From contig JAIPMN010018046.1 of NCBI GenBank assembly GCA_020650975.1, positions 1 through 29,936 of the forward strand: 29,936 bases of DNA, in the 5' to 3' direction. Shown one piece after another: positions 9,258-19,969 of this stretch. A program made the position numbers and the translations under genes. Position 1 is the first letter of the stretch. Each line of letters opens with the position of its first letter. The DNA comes from Apostichopus californicus (lineage: Eukaryota > Echinodermata > Holothuroidea > Aspidochirotida > Stichopodidae). The notes under the pieces are model-generated. The model was not told where the DNA came from. It worked only from the letters and a program-made list of their open reading frames with translations, and did not search any database.

Positions 9258-12200
9258 CTTTTTAATGATACTAAAGCCCGTGTTGAACTATGCCTACAAA
9301 ACAACAATTTTAAGTCCTGTTTAGATGGCATTGATGACCATCATACTCTAAATTCAAATTGTGGTTACTATGATCAAACCTCATTTTTGAATACTGTCAG
9401 TGGTTTAAAACATAATTTGTCTGTTTTTCTCATAAATATAAGAAGCCTTTCTAAGCATTACATTGAACTTATAGCATATCTTGAATGTCTATCCCCCGAC
9501 TTTGATATAATAATGCTAACTGAAATAGGAAAATGTACTCACAGTCCTTCCCCAACTTATTACCTGATTATGCTTTTGAGTTTGTTTCTTCTGATTCCGA
9601 ATGAAGTGGTGTTGGAATTTTTATTAAAAAGAAGTTCGTGAACAACATCACAATCAGGAAAAAACAAATAAGTCGAAACATGAGTTGTCAATGTCTCAAT
9701 TGCCAAATCGAAGATGATCTGTGTGGATGTTGCATGTAATAGCCAGTGCTATACTTTTATAGTCTGTTATCGGCATCCCATAGGCAACATTAAACACTTT
9801 TTTGAGGCCCTAGAGGCTACAATGTTGTCTGTAAACACTGTGTGTTTTTGCTGGAGATCTTAATATTGAACTCCTAAAAGTCAACACTACCCCTGCAATT
9901 AATGACTACCTAAATCTTATGAGATGTAGTTTGTTAAGCCCTGCCATTACACTTCCAACTAGAATTACAGAAAACACTATATCTCTCATTGACCATATTT
10001 TCGTCCGTTTGCCAGCTGATCGTTTCACTGCGAACATTACCTCCGGCCACCTGTATTGTGACATAAGTGATCACTTAAATAAATTTATGTTTTATCGGCA
10101 ATACTGTCAAAACACATATAAGTTAAGACCAATGGTTACACTATACACCAATAGAAATTTGTATTACTATGTTCAGTGAGTTGAATCTACTGACTTCTCG
10201 TATACATATGCTCTTTCAAATGTTAACCATGCCTATAACGTACGCTTTTATTTTTAAACTTTGTACTTTACATGACGCCAGTTTTCCTAAAGTTAAACAG
10301 CTGTCTAGAAAGAAGTTATGGGATAAACCATGGGGTACATCGGATCTTAAAAGGTCAATTTGTCACAAAAATATCCTTTATCGTAAGTATATTGATCATG
10401 CGTCTCCTGAAAGACGTGCAAATCTTGCAAAGTATAGATGCATCCTTAACAAATCTATTAGATATGCTAAGTCTTCCTATTACAGAAGTATTCTTTATGC
10501 TAATAAATTCTCTCCTCGAAAAACATGGGCTTACACTAAACGAACTCCTAAATAGAAAAAGGAAGAGTAGTCCAGTAATTAATAACTTTGATCACAACAA
10601 TACATCGATTAGTGATGACGCTGGTATTGCCAACGCTTTTAACGACTACTTCATAAATATAGGAGGAAAAATTGGAGAAAATATTCACTGCAACTCTGAC
10701 GCTAACCAGTTTATGTATACTGGTTCGCCGCAAACCATTTTTCTTTCACCTGTTACCGATGAAGAAATACTCAAAGGGATCAACTCTTTGACAGATGGTA
10801 AATCTCTCGGTATTAATGGAATCACTCCTAATGTCTTGAATCAGTTTGTCATGTCATTGTCCCCATTTTGTCTTATATTTTCAATCTTGTGCTCTCCTCT
10901 GGTATCTACCCTGATGGCCTTAAAGTAGCTAAGGTTGTCCCGATTTTTAAAAAGGGTGATCACAAACTTCCTGAAAACTATTGCCCTATTAGCTTGTTAC
11001 CATGTTTCAACAAAATACTTGAAAGAATAATTGAAAAACGTCTACGTGATTATTGGGATAAGAATGATATCCTCTCTGATTTTCAGTTTGGCTTCAGGAA
11101 AGTTCTAACCCTAGTCATGCTATTCTACATTCTACATTGTATTCGCTCATACTTAGACAAGGGCGAAAATGTTCTTTGTCTTTACTTTGGCGTTTGATAC
11201 CGTCGATCATAAAATTCTCCTTAAAAAGCTTTATGCATACAGCATTCATGGAATCATGGGAATGCATATGATGTCATGTTCAGCTACCTATCCAATAGAA
11301 AACACTCAAAACAGTGTATGTATGCTAATGGTATTTTATCTGTACAGTATTATTAATACTGGCGTTCCTCAGGGGTCAGTATTGGGACCATTGTTATTTC
11401 TTATTTATGTCAACGATATTAGTAACGTAATTCATAACGATCATCTGAGGCTCTTTGCTGACGACACCAACGTGCTTGTCCATGACACAAATTGTGCAAA
11501 CCTTCATTCCAAGGCCAAATCGACTTTAGGGAAACTAAAATATTGGTTTGACGCGAACAGACTTACACTACACCTTGGCAAAACCAATTACACAGTATTT
11601 CACTGTAGAGAGCATGATTTCAATCCCTGCCCAGATTCCTTTACTCTTAATAATACTCAGATCTGTAGAACAACTTGTGCCAAATACTTGGGGGTTCTTA
11701 TTGATGATAAACTGATCTTCAAGCCACATATAGATGAGCCTTGCAACAGCCTTATCAAGTACACATGCATTTTCTATTGCCTTAGATGTTCACTTCCACT
11801 CACCGTTGCTCTCCAGATTTGCTATGTTCTAGTCTACTCTACTATATCCTACGGTGTGGAAACGTATGGTATGACCAATATTTCCGTTCTGAAGCCTTTA
11901 CAAGTTCTACATAATAGAATTCTAAAAACGATCACGTTCAACCACTGGCGTTTTCCTACTAATACAGTACTCACAGTACTCTACTCAATTGGTGTCCTCA
12001 AAGTCAACGATGTTCATATTTTCAAAATGTGTACTTTTGCTTACAAATACGTTAACAGTGCACTGCCTCGTGTCTTTCGACCCAAGATTTGGGTCAGATA
12101 TCCCAAACGTCACGAGAACAAATGTACTATTCTCTGTCACTAGACAACGCTCTAAACATGGAAAGTTTCTGCTAGACGATTACTGTTATTAAATATGGAA

Positions 12201-12291
12201 TAATCTCCCAACTGGTATTAGACAATCGAAATCATGTGCTTCATTTAGGTATCAACTAAAGAGTTATCTAACTTCCAAGTACCGTGATTGA
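9258..12291 (+). pseudogene. LINE ORF2: endonuclease and reverse transcriptase, decayed
   Basis: The order is normal for ORF2. The AP endonuclease comes first: FLINIRSLSKHYIELIAYL near 9430, FAGDLNIELL near 9850, then SLIDHIF near 9990 and ISDHL near 10065. A basic linker, SRKKLWDKPWGTSDLKRS, lies near 10300. The reverse transcriptase follows: FNDYFINIGG (about 10640), VVPIFKKGDHKLPENYCPIS (10940-11000), FQFGFRK (11080), AFDTVDHKILLKKL (11190), GVPQGSVLGPLLFLIYVNDI (about 11360-11420) and LFADDT with the catalytic Asp pair (11450). The C-terminal tail ends with IWNNLPTGIRQSKSCASF and the stop at 12289-12291. Several frame changes (for example near 9640, 10555, 10920 and 11180) and at least one stop near 12190 break it. 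Confidence 0.92.
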
Positions 12292-12479
12292 TATTATTGT
12301 ACATTTTTTTTTTGTACATTTTTTTTTCTTTCTTACTTCGTTGTGTTGTTTTTCTTTCTTTTTCTTTAGGATTACTAGCTTTGATAAACATTTTATGTGT
12401 TTTCTAGTAACCTGTATATGTCATTACTGCACTGTTTTTGTTTGTCTATGTATATGCGAAATATATTAACTGAACTGAA
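12292..12479 (+). other. LINE 3' UTR and tail
   Basis: A T-rich stretch with two runs of nine to ten T (12304-12331) leads to a terminal AACTGAACTGAAC. Short 3' microsatellites of this type are usual for CR1/L2-like LINEs, whose reverse transcription starts there. Confidence 0.7.
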
Positions 12480-12636
12480 CTTATTGTCTCCCCAGGGCTG
12501 GCTGTAGTAACATAGCTACCCGGGGTCGCGCCTCATCCGTTTCCTTAGGAAGGACCTTCAAGCTAGATGCCTATCGGAGCAAGTAAGAAACACTAGGGTA
12601 AGTAAACATTACCATATCCCATTGATACCCTAATCT
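12480..12636. other. Orphan segment between LINE tail and integrase
   Basis: About 157 bp that belong neither to the LINE (its tail ends at about 12479) nor recognisably to the integrase, which resumes at about 12637. It is GC-richer than its surroundings and contains a CCTTAGGAAGG palindrome near 12543. It could be a 3' transduction, a piece of an older insertion or a separate SINE fragment. Confidence 0.4.
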
Positions 12637-13600
12637 TTCTCTACTCCAAAGAGGGCGCTCTCATCCACATGCACAATCTGTAATTCGTATTCATAAAAAT
12701 CACCCTCATTACCTTCACCACCCTAATCTTACACTTTGTATACGGGAATATGTTTGGGTTTCCTTTCTACAATAATGAAAATCTCCAATTTGGCAAATAT
12801 CCCTTTCCAAAGTGTAGTTTTGATTTGAAATTCTGATTCTGTCTTAATTAAATCAAATTAAATTTAAGATTGTCATTCGTTTTCCGTGGACCGGAAGAGT
12901 ATAACGTTTGCCACACGATCCCTTCATTTTCTTTTGTCACGTCTACTGGTCGCATTTTAATATATATGTGGTAAGAGCGATTGTTTACAATGGGTAGAAC
13001 GTCGATATATTTTAGAGAATTGTGATGGGTAAAGTCTTTCCACATCCTCGATATTAAGATGCGGTTGAACCTTTCTACGACAGAAGCTTTTGCTTCGTTA
13101 TTGGTAGTAAAATAATGAATGTTTTTATCATTTAAAATCTTTGAACGTGTTTATTTATAAAATTCCCCATCCCTGTCAGTATGAATTTGAAGTGGCGTCC
13201 TGCCCGAGGAAAACATACGTTTTATGGCATTTAAATATCGTTCGGCCGGTTTTGTTTTTGAATGATATCCCAAGGCTAATTTGGATAAAATATCGATACA
13301 AGTAACATCGATAGCAAATACTTAAAACCAGGATTATATCTCGAAAGAGAACTTAAGTCAACCAAATCCACCTCCCACTGGTGATCCATCGCAAAGACTA
13401 CCACTCTGTTGCTGGGGAATCGCTTTCTTAAGCTTTTATGAAGCGTATGTATAAGTATTCTGTTGTCTGAACCAGTCGCTGACTTCTTTTCGGGTAAGTT
13501 GGTAAACCCCTTAAACTTTGTTAATGCCTCCATAACTAGCAGGATGACTTAAGTCGTTGTAAATTGTAAGGAATTCTCGCGTTGCGCTGTCATGGTGACA
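12637..13600 (-). pseudogene. Polinton integrase (DDE), N-terminal and core part, fossil
   Basis: Reading right to left: an N-terminal segment like the family's zinc-binding start (HPASYGG near 13540), then LHKSLRKRFPSNRVVV. The DDE catalytic core follows, with the first Asp context DHQWEVDLVDLSSLSRYNPG, the second at HTDRDGEFY (about 13180) and the Glu at SVVERFNR (about 13070). After the core come YHIYIKMRPVDVTKENEGIV, GKGYLPNW and GDFYEYELQIVHVDE near 12670. These are the landmarks of Polinton integrases (the family of C. elegans F54H12.3), related to retroviral integrases. The enzyme inserts the element's DNA into the host. The coding line then meets the foreign insertion, and the chromodomain lies beyond it at 7159-6962. 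The fossil is broken. Confidence 0.88.
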
Positions 13601-13880
13601 ACAAAATAATTGTCTATGGCGCCAATCGCATAGATAAATAGGAAACGGTATTGGAACGGTAGTTATATCAAGGGTAAGGGCGGAGAAGGGGTGAAATGAA
13701 ACTTTTTCATTGAAGGAACATATAACACAGAAACGGAAGAATGAAAAAGACTTGTTTGTGACATATTATAATTTTGATCATTTCTCGTTATCTTTAAACG
13801 TACATCGTAGTTGTTTAGGTATCGGATGTAACAGTTACATATTGTTTGAACTTTTATTAGGCTTTTACACTTATTTTAAC
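13601..13880. other. Polinton inter-gene spacer
   Basis: About 280 bp between the integrase start and the Cys/His ORF. I see no coding signal in it. Confidence 0.4.
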
Positions 13881-14192
13881 TTAGATTAGAATCAATTTTT
13901 GCAACATGTTTAACTTTAACATCTCTGTTCTTAAATAATGTTTATCTTTATATATTGCAGTATAAACACTGTGATATACTTGCCATGCTTCGTGTGAAGA
14001 AATATATACATTTAATGCACGAAAACAAACCAAAAACTCGTTTTCAAATATAGTTTTATTGTCCAGGACACCAACAACAGAATCCAAAATCATATTTAAG
14101 GATTTTTCATCTGAAGCCGTAATACACCAATCATGCTTCATCTGATCCGGGTGGTCTACACTGCACCCATAGCATGTGTCTTTACAAAACAT
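13881..14192 (-). pseudogene. Small Cys/His-rich ORF upstream of the Polinton integrase, fossil
   Basis: The open frame starts MFCKDTCYGCSVDHPDQMKH and has about 103 codons. A 'CYGCxxxHPSQxxH' box is familiar to me from accessory ORFs of cnidarian and other invertebrate Polintons. The spacing of Cys and His suggests a small zinc-binding fold. The function is unknown. Its position just upstream of the integrase on the same strand supports its belonging to the element. Confidence 0.5.
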
Positions 14193-14429
14193 CGATTAAT
14201 GGCAAACCAACGAACTTTGCAGATGGTTTTTTAGCAATACAATTTAGGCGGTGTTTCTACTCTATGTCTTGGACTTCATCCACTCTAATAGACTCGTACT
14301 TATTGAATAACATCTTGGGGTTACATCTATGAGATAGACGTTGCTTCCGAGTATTAAGCCTAGATAAGAAATTGCAGAAAATAATCTCTCCTCCCTCAAA
14401 AATTACTTCCGTTTGCAGATAGTCAAAGT
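14193..14429. other. Spacer between Polinton and DIRS-like fossils
   Basis: About 240 bp. The minus strand is open with basic content (FLSRLNTRKQRLSHRC near 14340) and could continue a Polinton accessory gene, but I cannot name a family. Confidence 0.3.
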
Positions 14430-15360
14430 GATAACTTATTTAATAGCATCATAGACGACCTCAACCACACTCAACAAGAGGGGCCTTTGATAGGACTGAA
14501 ACTTGCTAACTTGATCGGAAACCTTTTAAGGTTTCTCTTCCTGATACAATATGGTTAAGAAAGTCTTTCCAGTACGGTAAACATCCTAATATTTAATCTA
14601 CAGGTCACTAACGTCATCAAGCCTATTTGGGACTTTTTACAGCCTAGTACAAAATCAGATGACCTAAAACTTGATAAAGTACAGTCTTTCAAATTAAAGC
14701 ATTGATTTCTGTTGTGAGAAACTCAATGACATATTCTAGCTTCAAAAGCAACACTAGATACAGAATACCTTTTTGACTAAGCTCACGGATACATCAGCTT
14801 ATTTAACTTCTGGCAATGAGCTAAATCTATTCAGAACAAAGCTTATAAAACCAGAATTCAAACTTAAATTCAAAATTTTTTGTAGCAAAAGTGTGGAATC
14901 AACCACAAAATTGTTTGGAGGTAACGTGTCCCAGCAGGTAAAGGACGTTGCTGAAACGGTAAAATCAAGTTGCAAGTGCCACTATATACTGGCAACTATA
15001 TAGATGTAATGGAGGCTACAGAGGTTTAAACCACTTGGGTCACGGAAGAGAGGTCCAGATCCAGCCGGTAACCAATGACCTTCTAATTTGAAGAAGTTCA
15101 AATAGGTGAGCTACAGGTTAGTTCTACCAACGAAGGAACTTCTGCGTAATTTACGGCTGTTCGAATAAAAGAGTTCATCGTAAATTGGAAAGCATTAACG
15201 TCTGATAACACTCTTTAAGAGTTTGTAAACTGGTTGCAAGGTATGGTTTGTAGATTTTCATATTCTCCACCATATGGAAGAAACTCCATGGAGGAACTCC
15301 ATGTGGAAACTTATATTAAAAAGTTACTTAACAAAGGAGTTTTAGAGCCAGTTGATCATG
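14430..15360 (+). mobile_element. DIRS-like retrotransposon fossil (gag and start of RT)
   Basis: The first part (about 14430-15000) follows the order of DIRS gag proteins: a segment like 'L..EL...E..GP.I...LA.I' (DDLNHTQQEGPLIGLKLANL), then 'VNxxIWxxL' (VIKPIWDFL), then a 'LxPEL...LC......LFGDDL' region (KLIKPEFKL and TKLFGGNVSQQVKD). The second part (about 15160-15360) looks like the start of the DIRS reverse transcriptase: IKEFIVNWKALTSDN, FVNWLQGM, then YIKKLLNKGVLEPVDH. DIRS elements use a tyrosine recombinase rather than an integrase. The recombinase, the RT core and the terminal repeats are not seen. The fossil is broken, with several breaks, and looks old. Confidence 0.65.
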
Positions 15361-15779
15361 GTCTGCTTCGTAATTTCTTTAGTTTTTCCTACTGTTGCCT
15401 TGTGGGCTAAATTCTTACTTGATGTTGAGCCTTTGATTCCTATATGTCATTTTGTTTCTGTAGAAAGCGAGCACAACATACTATATCAATAAACCAAACC
15501 AATCATTTACATTCCACCTGATCTATTATTTAAAGCTTTTAGTCTTGAGAGTCCATTTGGGAAACCCCAATAAACTGGGTGCAGCTTACGACATGTATAT
15601 CAGGTTTCAAGAATAAATTTACGAGAAGATAATTATACGAAAGTAAGATTTTGAATACAATCTTCCGTGTTGACGTCACAGATCACCTTCTATGGTCTAC
15701 TCATTGTAAGAATCGAGGGAGTTTGAGACAAGATATTGAGATTGTGTTTTCAACGAACAGTCTGGAATATGTTGTCTCT
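15361..15779. other. Non-coding DNA, nothing recognised
   Basis: About 420 bp without coding signal. An ATCAATAAACCAAACCAATC string at about 15485 could be a short retroposon tail on the minus strand, but nothing else supports that. Confidence 0.35.
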
Positions 15780-16045
15780 TTAAGGTAATTCTTACATTGT
15801 CTGCCGCCACATTATCCCACTAAAATTGGATATGAGGAACTAACTTACGAAACTTGTCAGTTAAATTGGAAAAGTACCCGCTGATTGCAGCAGTTTGTCT
15901 GGTAATAAATATTTCAAAACGTTTTTTATTGAGCAAGTACGGGAAGAACTGTTTTCTTTGTCACTTAAATGGAATAGAAACCGATGATTGCAGTAGTATT
16001 TCATAACGTTCATTGGATATTGAGCAAATATAATAGCTAACAATC
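15780..16045 (-). repeat. Weak penton-like scrap overlapping a diverged tandem duplication
   Basis: GCCACATTATCCCACTAAAA at 15806-15825 closely resembles GCCACATTATGCCAATTAAA in the penton piece near 6797. On the minus strand it encodes WDNVAADN, like the penton 'WhNV' box, so this may be a scrap of a second Polinton copy. Next to it, two segments of about 80-110 bp (around 15858-15935 and 15960-16030) share TTAAAT..GGAA, GATTGCAG and ATTGAGCAA in the same order, which suggests an old local duplication. Confidence 0.35.
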
Positions 16046-16280
16046 GAAATCAATCATCTATAAATAGACGCCAACATAAAACATTATTTAGCTTGATAAT
16101 GAGACTCATACGGTATAGGTCGTGTCCGTTCATATCAGACAGACAGTATAGTTTGCCAATAAACCATCTACCAGCCGTATCATTGCTGGTAGCGGTAGAT
16201 TGAGGTCGCTGACGTCACACACAAATATACATCGTTCTTCCTTTATAGGCACTGCCATTAGTGTTCACAACAAGGACTTC
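16046..16280. other. Non-coding DNA, nothing recognised
   Basis: No coding or repeat signal beyond a CCATCTACCAGC / GCTGGTAGCGGTAG inverted pair near 16165-16197. Confidence 0.35.
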
Positions 16281-16478
16281 ACGAGGTAGGGGTGGCATTA
16301 CCACTTAGTTGCGCTGTTGGGAGCTAGTTAGTGCATATTTTGTTTAGACTGCATATTACTGTTGTATATTATCAATGTTCTTTGTATTTTGTATCATTCA
16401 TTGTATTGCTCACCGCAGATATGTAATTTCCTTCTGGGACTCAATAAAGTTTACTTACTTACTAATTACTTACTTAAC
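16281..16478 (+). mobile_element. LINE 3' fragment with (TTAC)n tail
   Basis: The end TTTCCTTCTGGGACTCAATA (16427-16446), followed by AAGTTTAC and then TTAC repeats to about 16478, is the typical 3' end of a non-LTR retrotransposon or a SINE sharing its tail ('CCTTCTGGGATCAATAAAGT' plus a 4-base repeat). The left limit is unclear, since only the 3' UTR-like part is visible. It is presumably a 5'-truncated copy. Confidence 0.65.
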
Positions 16479-18284
16479 CTTTTTACTGCAATCATGTGTA
16501 TCGCATATATTCCCTTACGAAGGGACTCGTGGCATCTCGTTTGACGTAACGCCATCGTGATCACACAGTTGTAAGGTCTCGTTGTAAGTGGACTTTATAT
16601 TTAAACCATCTTACTATGTATTTGACAAGGACTTAACTTTGAAGTCGTGTGATTGACATCATCCATTCTATCCTTTCCATCCATTCCATTGAAGGGATAA
16701 TAACATGTACTAAACAACACTTTTAAGATATGTATAGCTGACATATGACTAGCCGTTCATATGAAAACGATGAACTTCAATCCACAGTATCATATATCAC
16801 AACGATCATAATAGAAAGTACAATAATTGCTACACATTTCGAACATTTCGAAAATGGTTTTAAAACTCCATCTGAGGTAGCATCATCTTCATATAGGGAA
16901 GGCCTAAACTTGGTCGGGTACCCCCACTTTTCATGCATGGTGCGGCGTGGTGGTCCTGAAAGAAGACTCTTGCTGTGGCCGCGGCATCATTTAAAATTGT
17001 CCATTTCAGCGTTGTTTTAATCTTAAAAATATGAAATGATGTCATTCTTAGTGGTTTGGTTTCTCTCTCTTTCTCTCATGCTTACTCTTGCAATAGATCC
17101 TGTTCCAGTATAATGTCCGTACTATGTTCGCTTCATACTGTTATCAAACGGTTTCGTTCTATGCAATAGAAATTTTAGTTCTTCGCACAAATATGAAGTA
17201 TGAACAATGTTTTTATAAAAGATCCGGTGACAAACTTCTAATATAGGCAGCATTTCAGTTCCTTGTTTTGAATCATTTACCAGCATATGTTTTGTTGTTG
17301 CTGTAAAACAAAATCTGTTGTACAACATTTTTCTTTGTTTTAATGTTATTTTAATAATAACAATTTAATTTTACCGTAGATCAAACGTATTGCACACATG
17401 CAAGTGACTAATAGGATTATTTATATAACATGATATTCAAACCGCAATTTGGACTAATTAGTTGCATTAATAACCACCAAATGATAAAGTATAATTTGCT
17501 GGAAACTTGCCATACTACATCAAAGCCTGTAGCAAACCATCACCGACACATCAACTCTGGAAACATTATATATCTAATATTAACAACTGATGCAGAGAGA
17601 GTTGAACATGCAACAATTGGAAAGTGTAGTGTGTGTGATTTCCTTAAAATACGTAATGGTACCACAACTTTATACAATAAAAAGGAGAGTAGTGAATGAT
17701 ATCTGATCAACATAATTTGCATAAATGACTTTCAAGTGTGTCGATCCTAGTAAGCTGATGTGCCAGACCNNACCCCCCCCCCCCCCCATCGCCTCCTTAA
17801 CGGATAATAATATGGTGATGCCCCACCCATAATTGACAGTGGGTGCATCATCAAAAATTTGGTTCAGATAATGTTAATAATTTGTTTCAAATTATCTAAA
17901 GTAGCACATGCACAACGAGGTTTCAATATTGATGATATCTGTGTGAAATAGCCGCCACCCAACCTGCGCACCACCACTTCGCTTTAGATCAATAGCTGAA
18001 GAAACTGAAATAGACTCGTCATCCTGCGTCGAAGATAGAAATCGTATCGATAACATTTGCGAGAATAAGAACAACGATTTATTGCCTTTGCTACTGACCC
18101 AGTTCATTATTAATATTTCAGTATTATTTCATGACAGTAAATTTACGAAATTTAAACTTGCAACATGGGTCTGTTACTAAAGAAACTACCAACCTGTGCC
18201 TAGCTCCTGAATAGATACAGTACTGTCTTCGAGATTGGATGGCAAAATTTATAGACGAATGAACCATGATCAGGAAGGTGGTAA
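16479..18284. other. Non-coding DNA downstream of the transporter gene
   Basis: The open frames in this 1.8 kb overlap on both strands and resemble no known family. A two-base assembly gap (NN, 17770-17771) sits beside a run of 15 C (17773-17787). The transporter's 3' UTR on the minus strand should start below 18285. Only AATAAT-type hexamers, not a canonical AATAAA, are seen at about 18100-18140. Confidence 0.5.
17773..17787. repeat. Poly-C run beside an NN gap
   Basis: Fifteen C residues preceded by NNA. The ambiguous bases show that the assembly is uncertain at this homopolymer. Confidence 0.95.
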
Positions 18285-18457
18285 TTAATTTCCATTGTCA
18301 CTGGTTGTGGTTACTGCCGAGGGATGAGAAGTAGTGCAGTCCTTGCCTTTATTCATTTCATACCACCAGCCAAGAATCAGAGGAAGACTAATGAAGCATA
18401 CGACAGCATCAAACACGAAAACAAGTGGGGTGGATCCAAATAGATCATGAATGGCTC
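18285..18457 (-). CDS. SLC16-like monocarboxylate transporter, last coding exon
   Basis: This exon encodes GAIHDLFGSTPLVFVFDAVV, the last hydrophobic segment and a short hydrophilic tail ending SDNGN and TAA (18287-18285). The acceptor is a good pyrimidine tract ending TTTCTAG just before 18457. Joined to the exon ending at 19160, the split codon reads Gly (phase 1) and gives FASG-AIHDLFG, matching the family pattern 'GgxlxDxxGSY' before the last membrane helix. The C-terminal tail of about 25 residues has no recognisable sorting motif. No paralogue-level name can be given. Confidence 0.85.
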
Positions 18458-19159
18458 CTAGAAACAAACAATGTAAAAGAATTATATATGTAAATCTCCA
18501 TTTTGTCACAGTTACCGAATTGAAAGTTAAGAACTTGAATGAATATGTAATCTTATGCATATCAATATATAGATACCTATAATTCGAAGAGAGTCCACGT
18601 ACCAGATAATCTACTTCTCGACCAGTTTCGTTCTTCTGGGACTCACCATGCGAATGTGTACAGTAATACTAGTAAAAAGGCAAGTCCCCATTGACGGTCC
18701 GTAACCGACTCTGCCAGCATAGCGATTTGAAATGTTATTTGATTAAAGTACCCTCTCGGACTGCAATACTGTCGTTATGCGTAAACTATGTTTAATTAGA
18801 ATGCGCGATATTTACTCCGTCGATTAGATTGTGGGTCTATATTACGTCATCGAAAAGAAGTTAGTATGGTATTGCAAGACTTCCTGTAAAATTTTCGACC
18901 ACATAGTCCGGTTGCGAAGTTTAGTAATGGTATGTATAGCAATGGAGTATTGTCATTTGTTTGTCATTGTTAACTCGATATTTGGTCGAAGTGTCAACCG
19001 AAACGACTTATAACTTTGGCAAGTCTGACAATCAGGGCTGGTCTCCACGACGTATTATAGACCCAAAAATTACCAACATAAACACAGAATCTACCTTTGA
19101 AATCGGGGAGATGCTTTCCTAAAAACATCGTATTGTTTCATCATACTTCTCATACTTAC
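18458..19159 (-). other. Transporter intron of 702 bp
   Basis: It begins GTAAGTATG on the minus strand and ends TTTCTAG. I see no repeat or nested gene inside. Confidence 0.8.
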
Positions 19160-19969
19160 CGGAAGCAAATCCTCCAAATTGTACACCGAGCCCATCACAG
19201 ATGTTTGAAAGGACTATAGCTTGTTGAAAATGTCTACTACACACCGCTGTGGGCAAAAGGCCAACCATGACGCTATTGATAACGCCCAGACAGAAGCCGC
19301 TTACAAACGTCAAAACAGTCAGCATATATTGACTAGTAGACAAAGCGCAACCCAGTAGAGAAATGCCGTTTATAAAACTTGGTACAAACCATCCAGTTAT
19401 TGAATTTATTTTCCCGTAATGAAACAACACTACCACTGCTACTTTCCCGAAGAAACCTCCCATGCCTCCGGAAGTCGAGAGCAAAACAGCTTGGTCAGTT
19501 TCAAGACCAGCTGATGTTCCTAGAGATACCAGGAAAAATGCCCAAGAAATGAAGACATAGCATGTTAAAAGCTCTACAATGCAGTATATTGCAAAAATTG
19601 GATGGTGAATGAGGGAATCGCACCAAAAGAAATACGAAGAGATGACTCCTGAGTTGGACGATGTCTTTTCCACAGGAAGTTGATATCGCCTTTCATTTTC
19701 AGAAGGGTTTGTTTTAGTACCATTCTGAATGTCCCGAGGTTCTCGAAAAGCGACGCCACATGCCACTAGATTCCAAAGAACAGCTCCAAATAAGACAAGT
19801 GATATTTGTTGACCAAAATGGTCTCTGAAATATTGGAGAAGAAGAGGAAGTAAAGCCAATCCAATATAATTGAAGGTCAATGAGACAGAAATCATCAACA
19901 GATATTCTTCCTTGAAATGGTCTTTAACCAAAATATAGGCTGTCACACTCATTAGACCAAATCCGATTC
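19160..19969 (-). CDS. SLC16-like monocarboxylate transporter, large central exon
   Basis: This 810 bp exon encodes about 270 residues with roughly seven hydrophobic segments. It starts IGFGLMSVTAYILVKDHF, equivalent to 'GLGFGLxYxPAxxxVxxYFxKRRxLAxG' at TM4-TM5 of monocarboxylate transporters. A hydrophilic loop (FREPRDIQNGTKTNPSENER) separates the two six-helix halves, and the second half ends CDGLGVQFGGFASG. Major facilitators of this family move monocarboxylates or related small molecules, usually with protons, across membranes. The substrate cannot be told. The acceptor TTTGTTTATCTTCGATAG and the donor GTAAGTATG are both good, and both ends are phase 1. There is no stop in frame, so the gene looks functional. 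The family's conserved KRR and LA residues after TM4 are partly replaced, so this is a divergent member. Confidence 0.9.

Larger units (their letters stand above)
7871..12479 (+). mobile_element. CR1/L2-group LINE (non-LTR retrotransposon), decayed
   Basis: This is a near-complete two-ORF non-LTR retrotransposon of about 4.4 kb, excluding the nested retroposon. It has an ORF1 remnant, an AP-type endonuclease, a reverse transcriptase with FADDT and VPQGSVLGPLLFLIY motifs, a C-terminal domain, a T-rich 3' UTR and a short (TGAAC)n tail ending near 12479. The tail and the RT motifs place it in the Jockey/CR1/L2 assemblage; the exact clade is uncertain. It inserted in the plus orientation into the minus-strand Polinton integrase. 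It carries several stops and frame changes and is not active. No convincing target-site duplication around the whole element was found. Confidence 0.9.
5386..14192 (-). mobile_element. Polinton (Maverick) fossil, interrupted by a LINE cluster
   Basis: Five separate minus-strand pieces lie in an order known for Polintons: a Cys/His-rich ORF, a DDE integrase with chromodomain, a penton-like minor capsid protein, an adenain-like protease and a packaging ATPase. These self-synthesising elements normally also encode a double-jelly-roll major capsid protein and a protein-primed DNA polymerase B. I see neither, nor any terminal inverted repeats, so only part of the element remains. It is broken, with at least half a dozen breaks plus one foreign insertion of about 5.5 kb (roughly 7.15-12.63 kb). 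It is clearly older than that insertion. Base composition is not visibly different from the surroundings. Confidence 0.85.

Noticed and set aside
16745-17045. Overlapping open frames of about 60-90 codons as a gene
   Set aside because: They overlap on both strands, lack splice-site support and show no motif.
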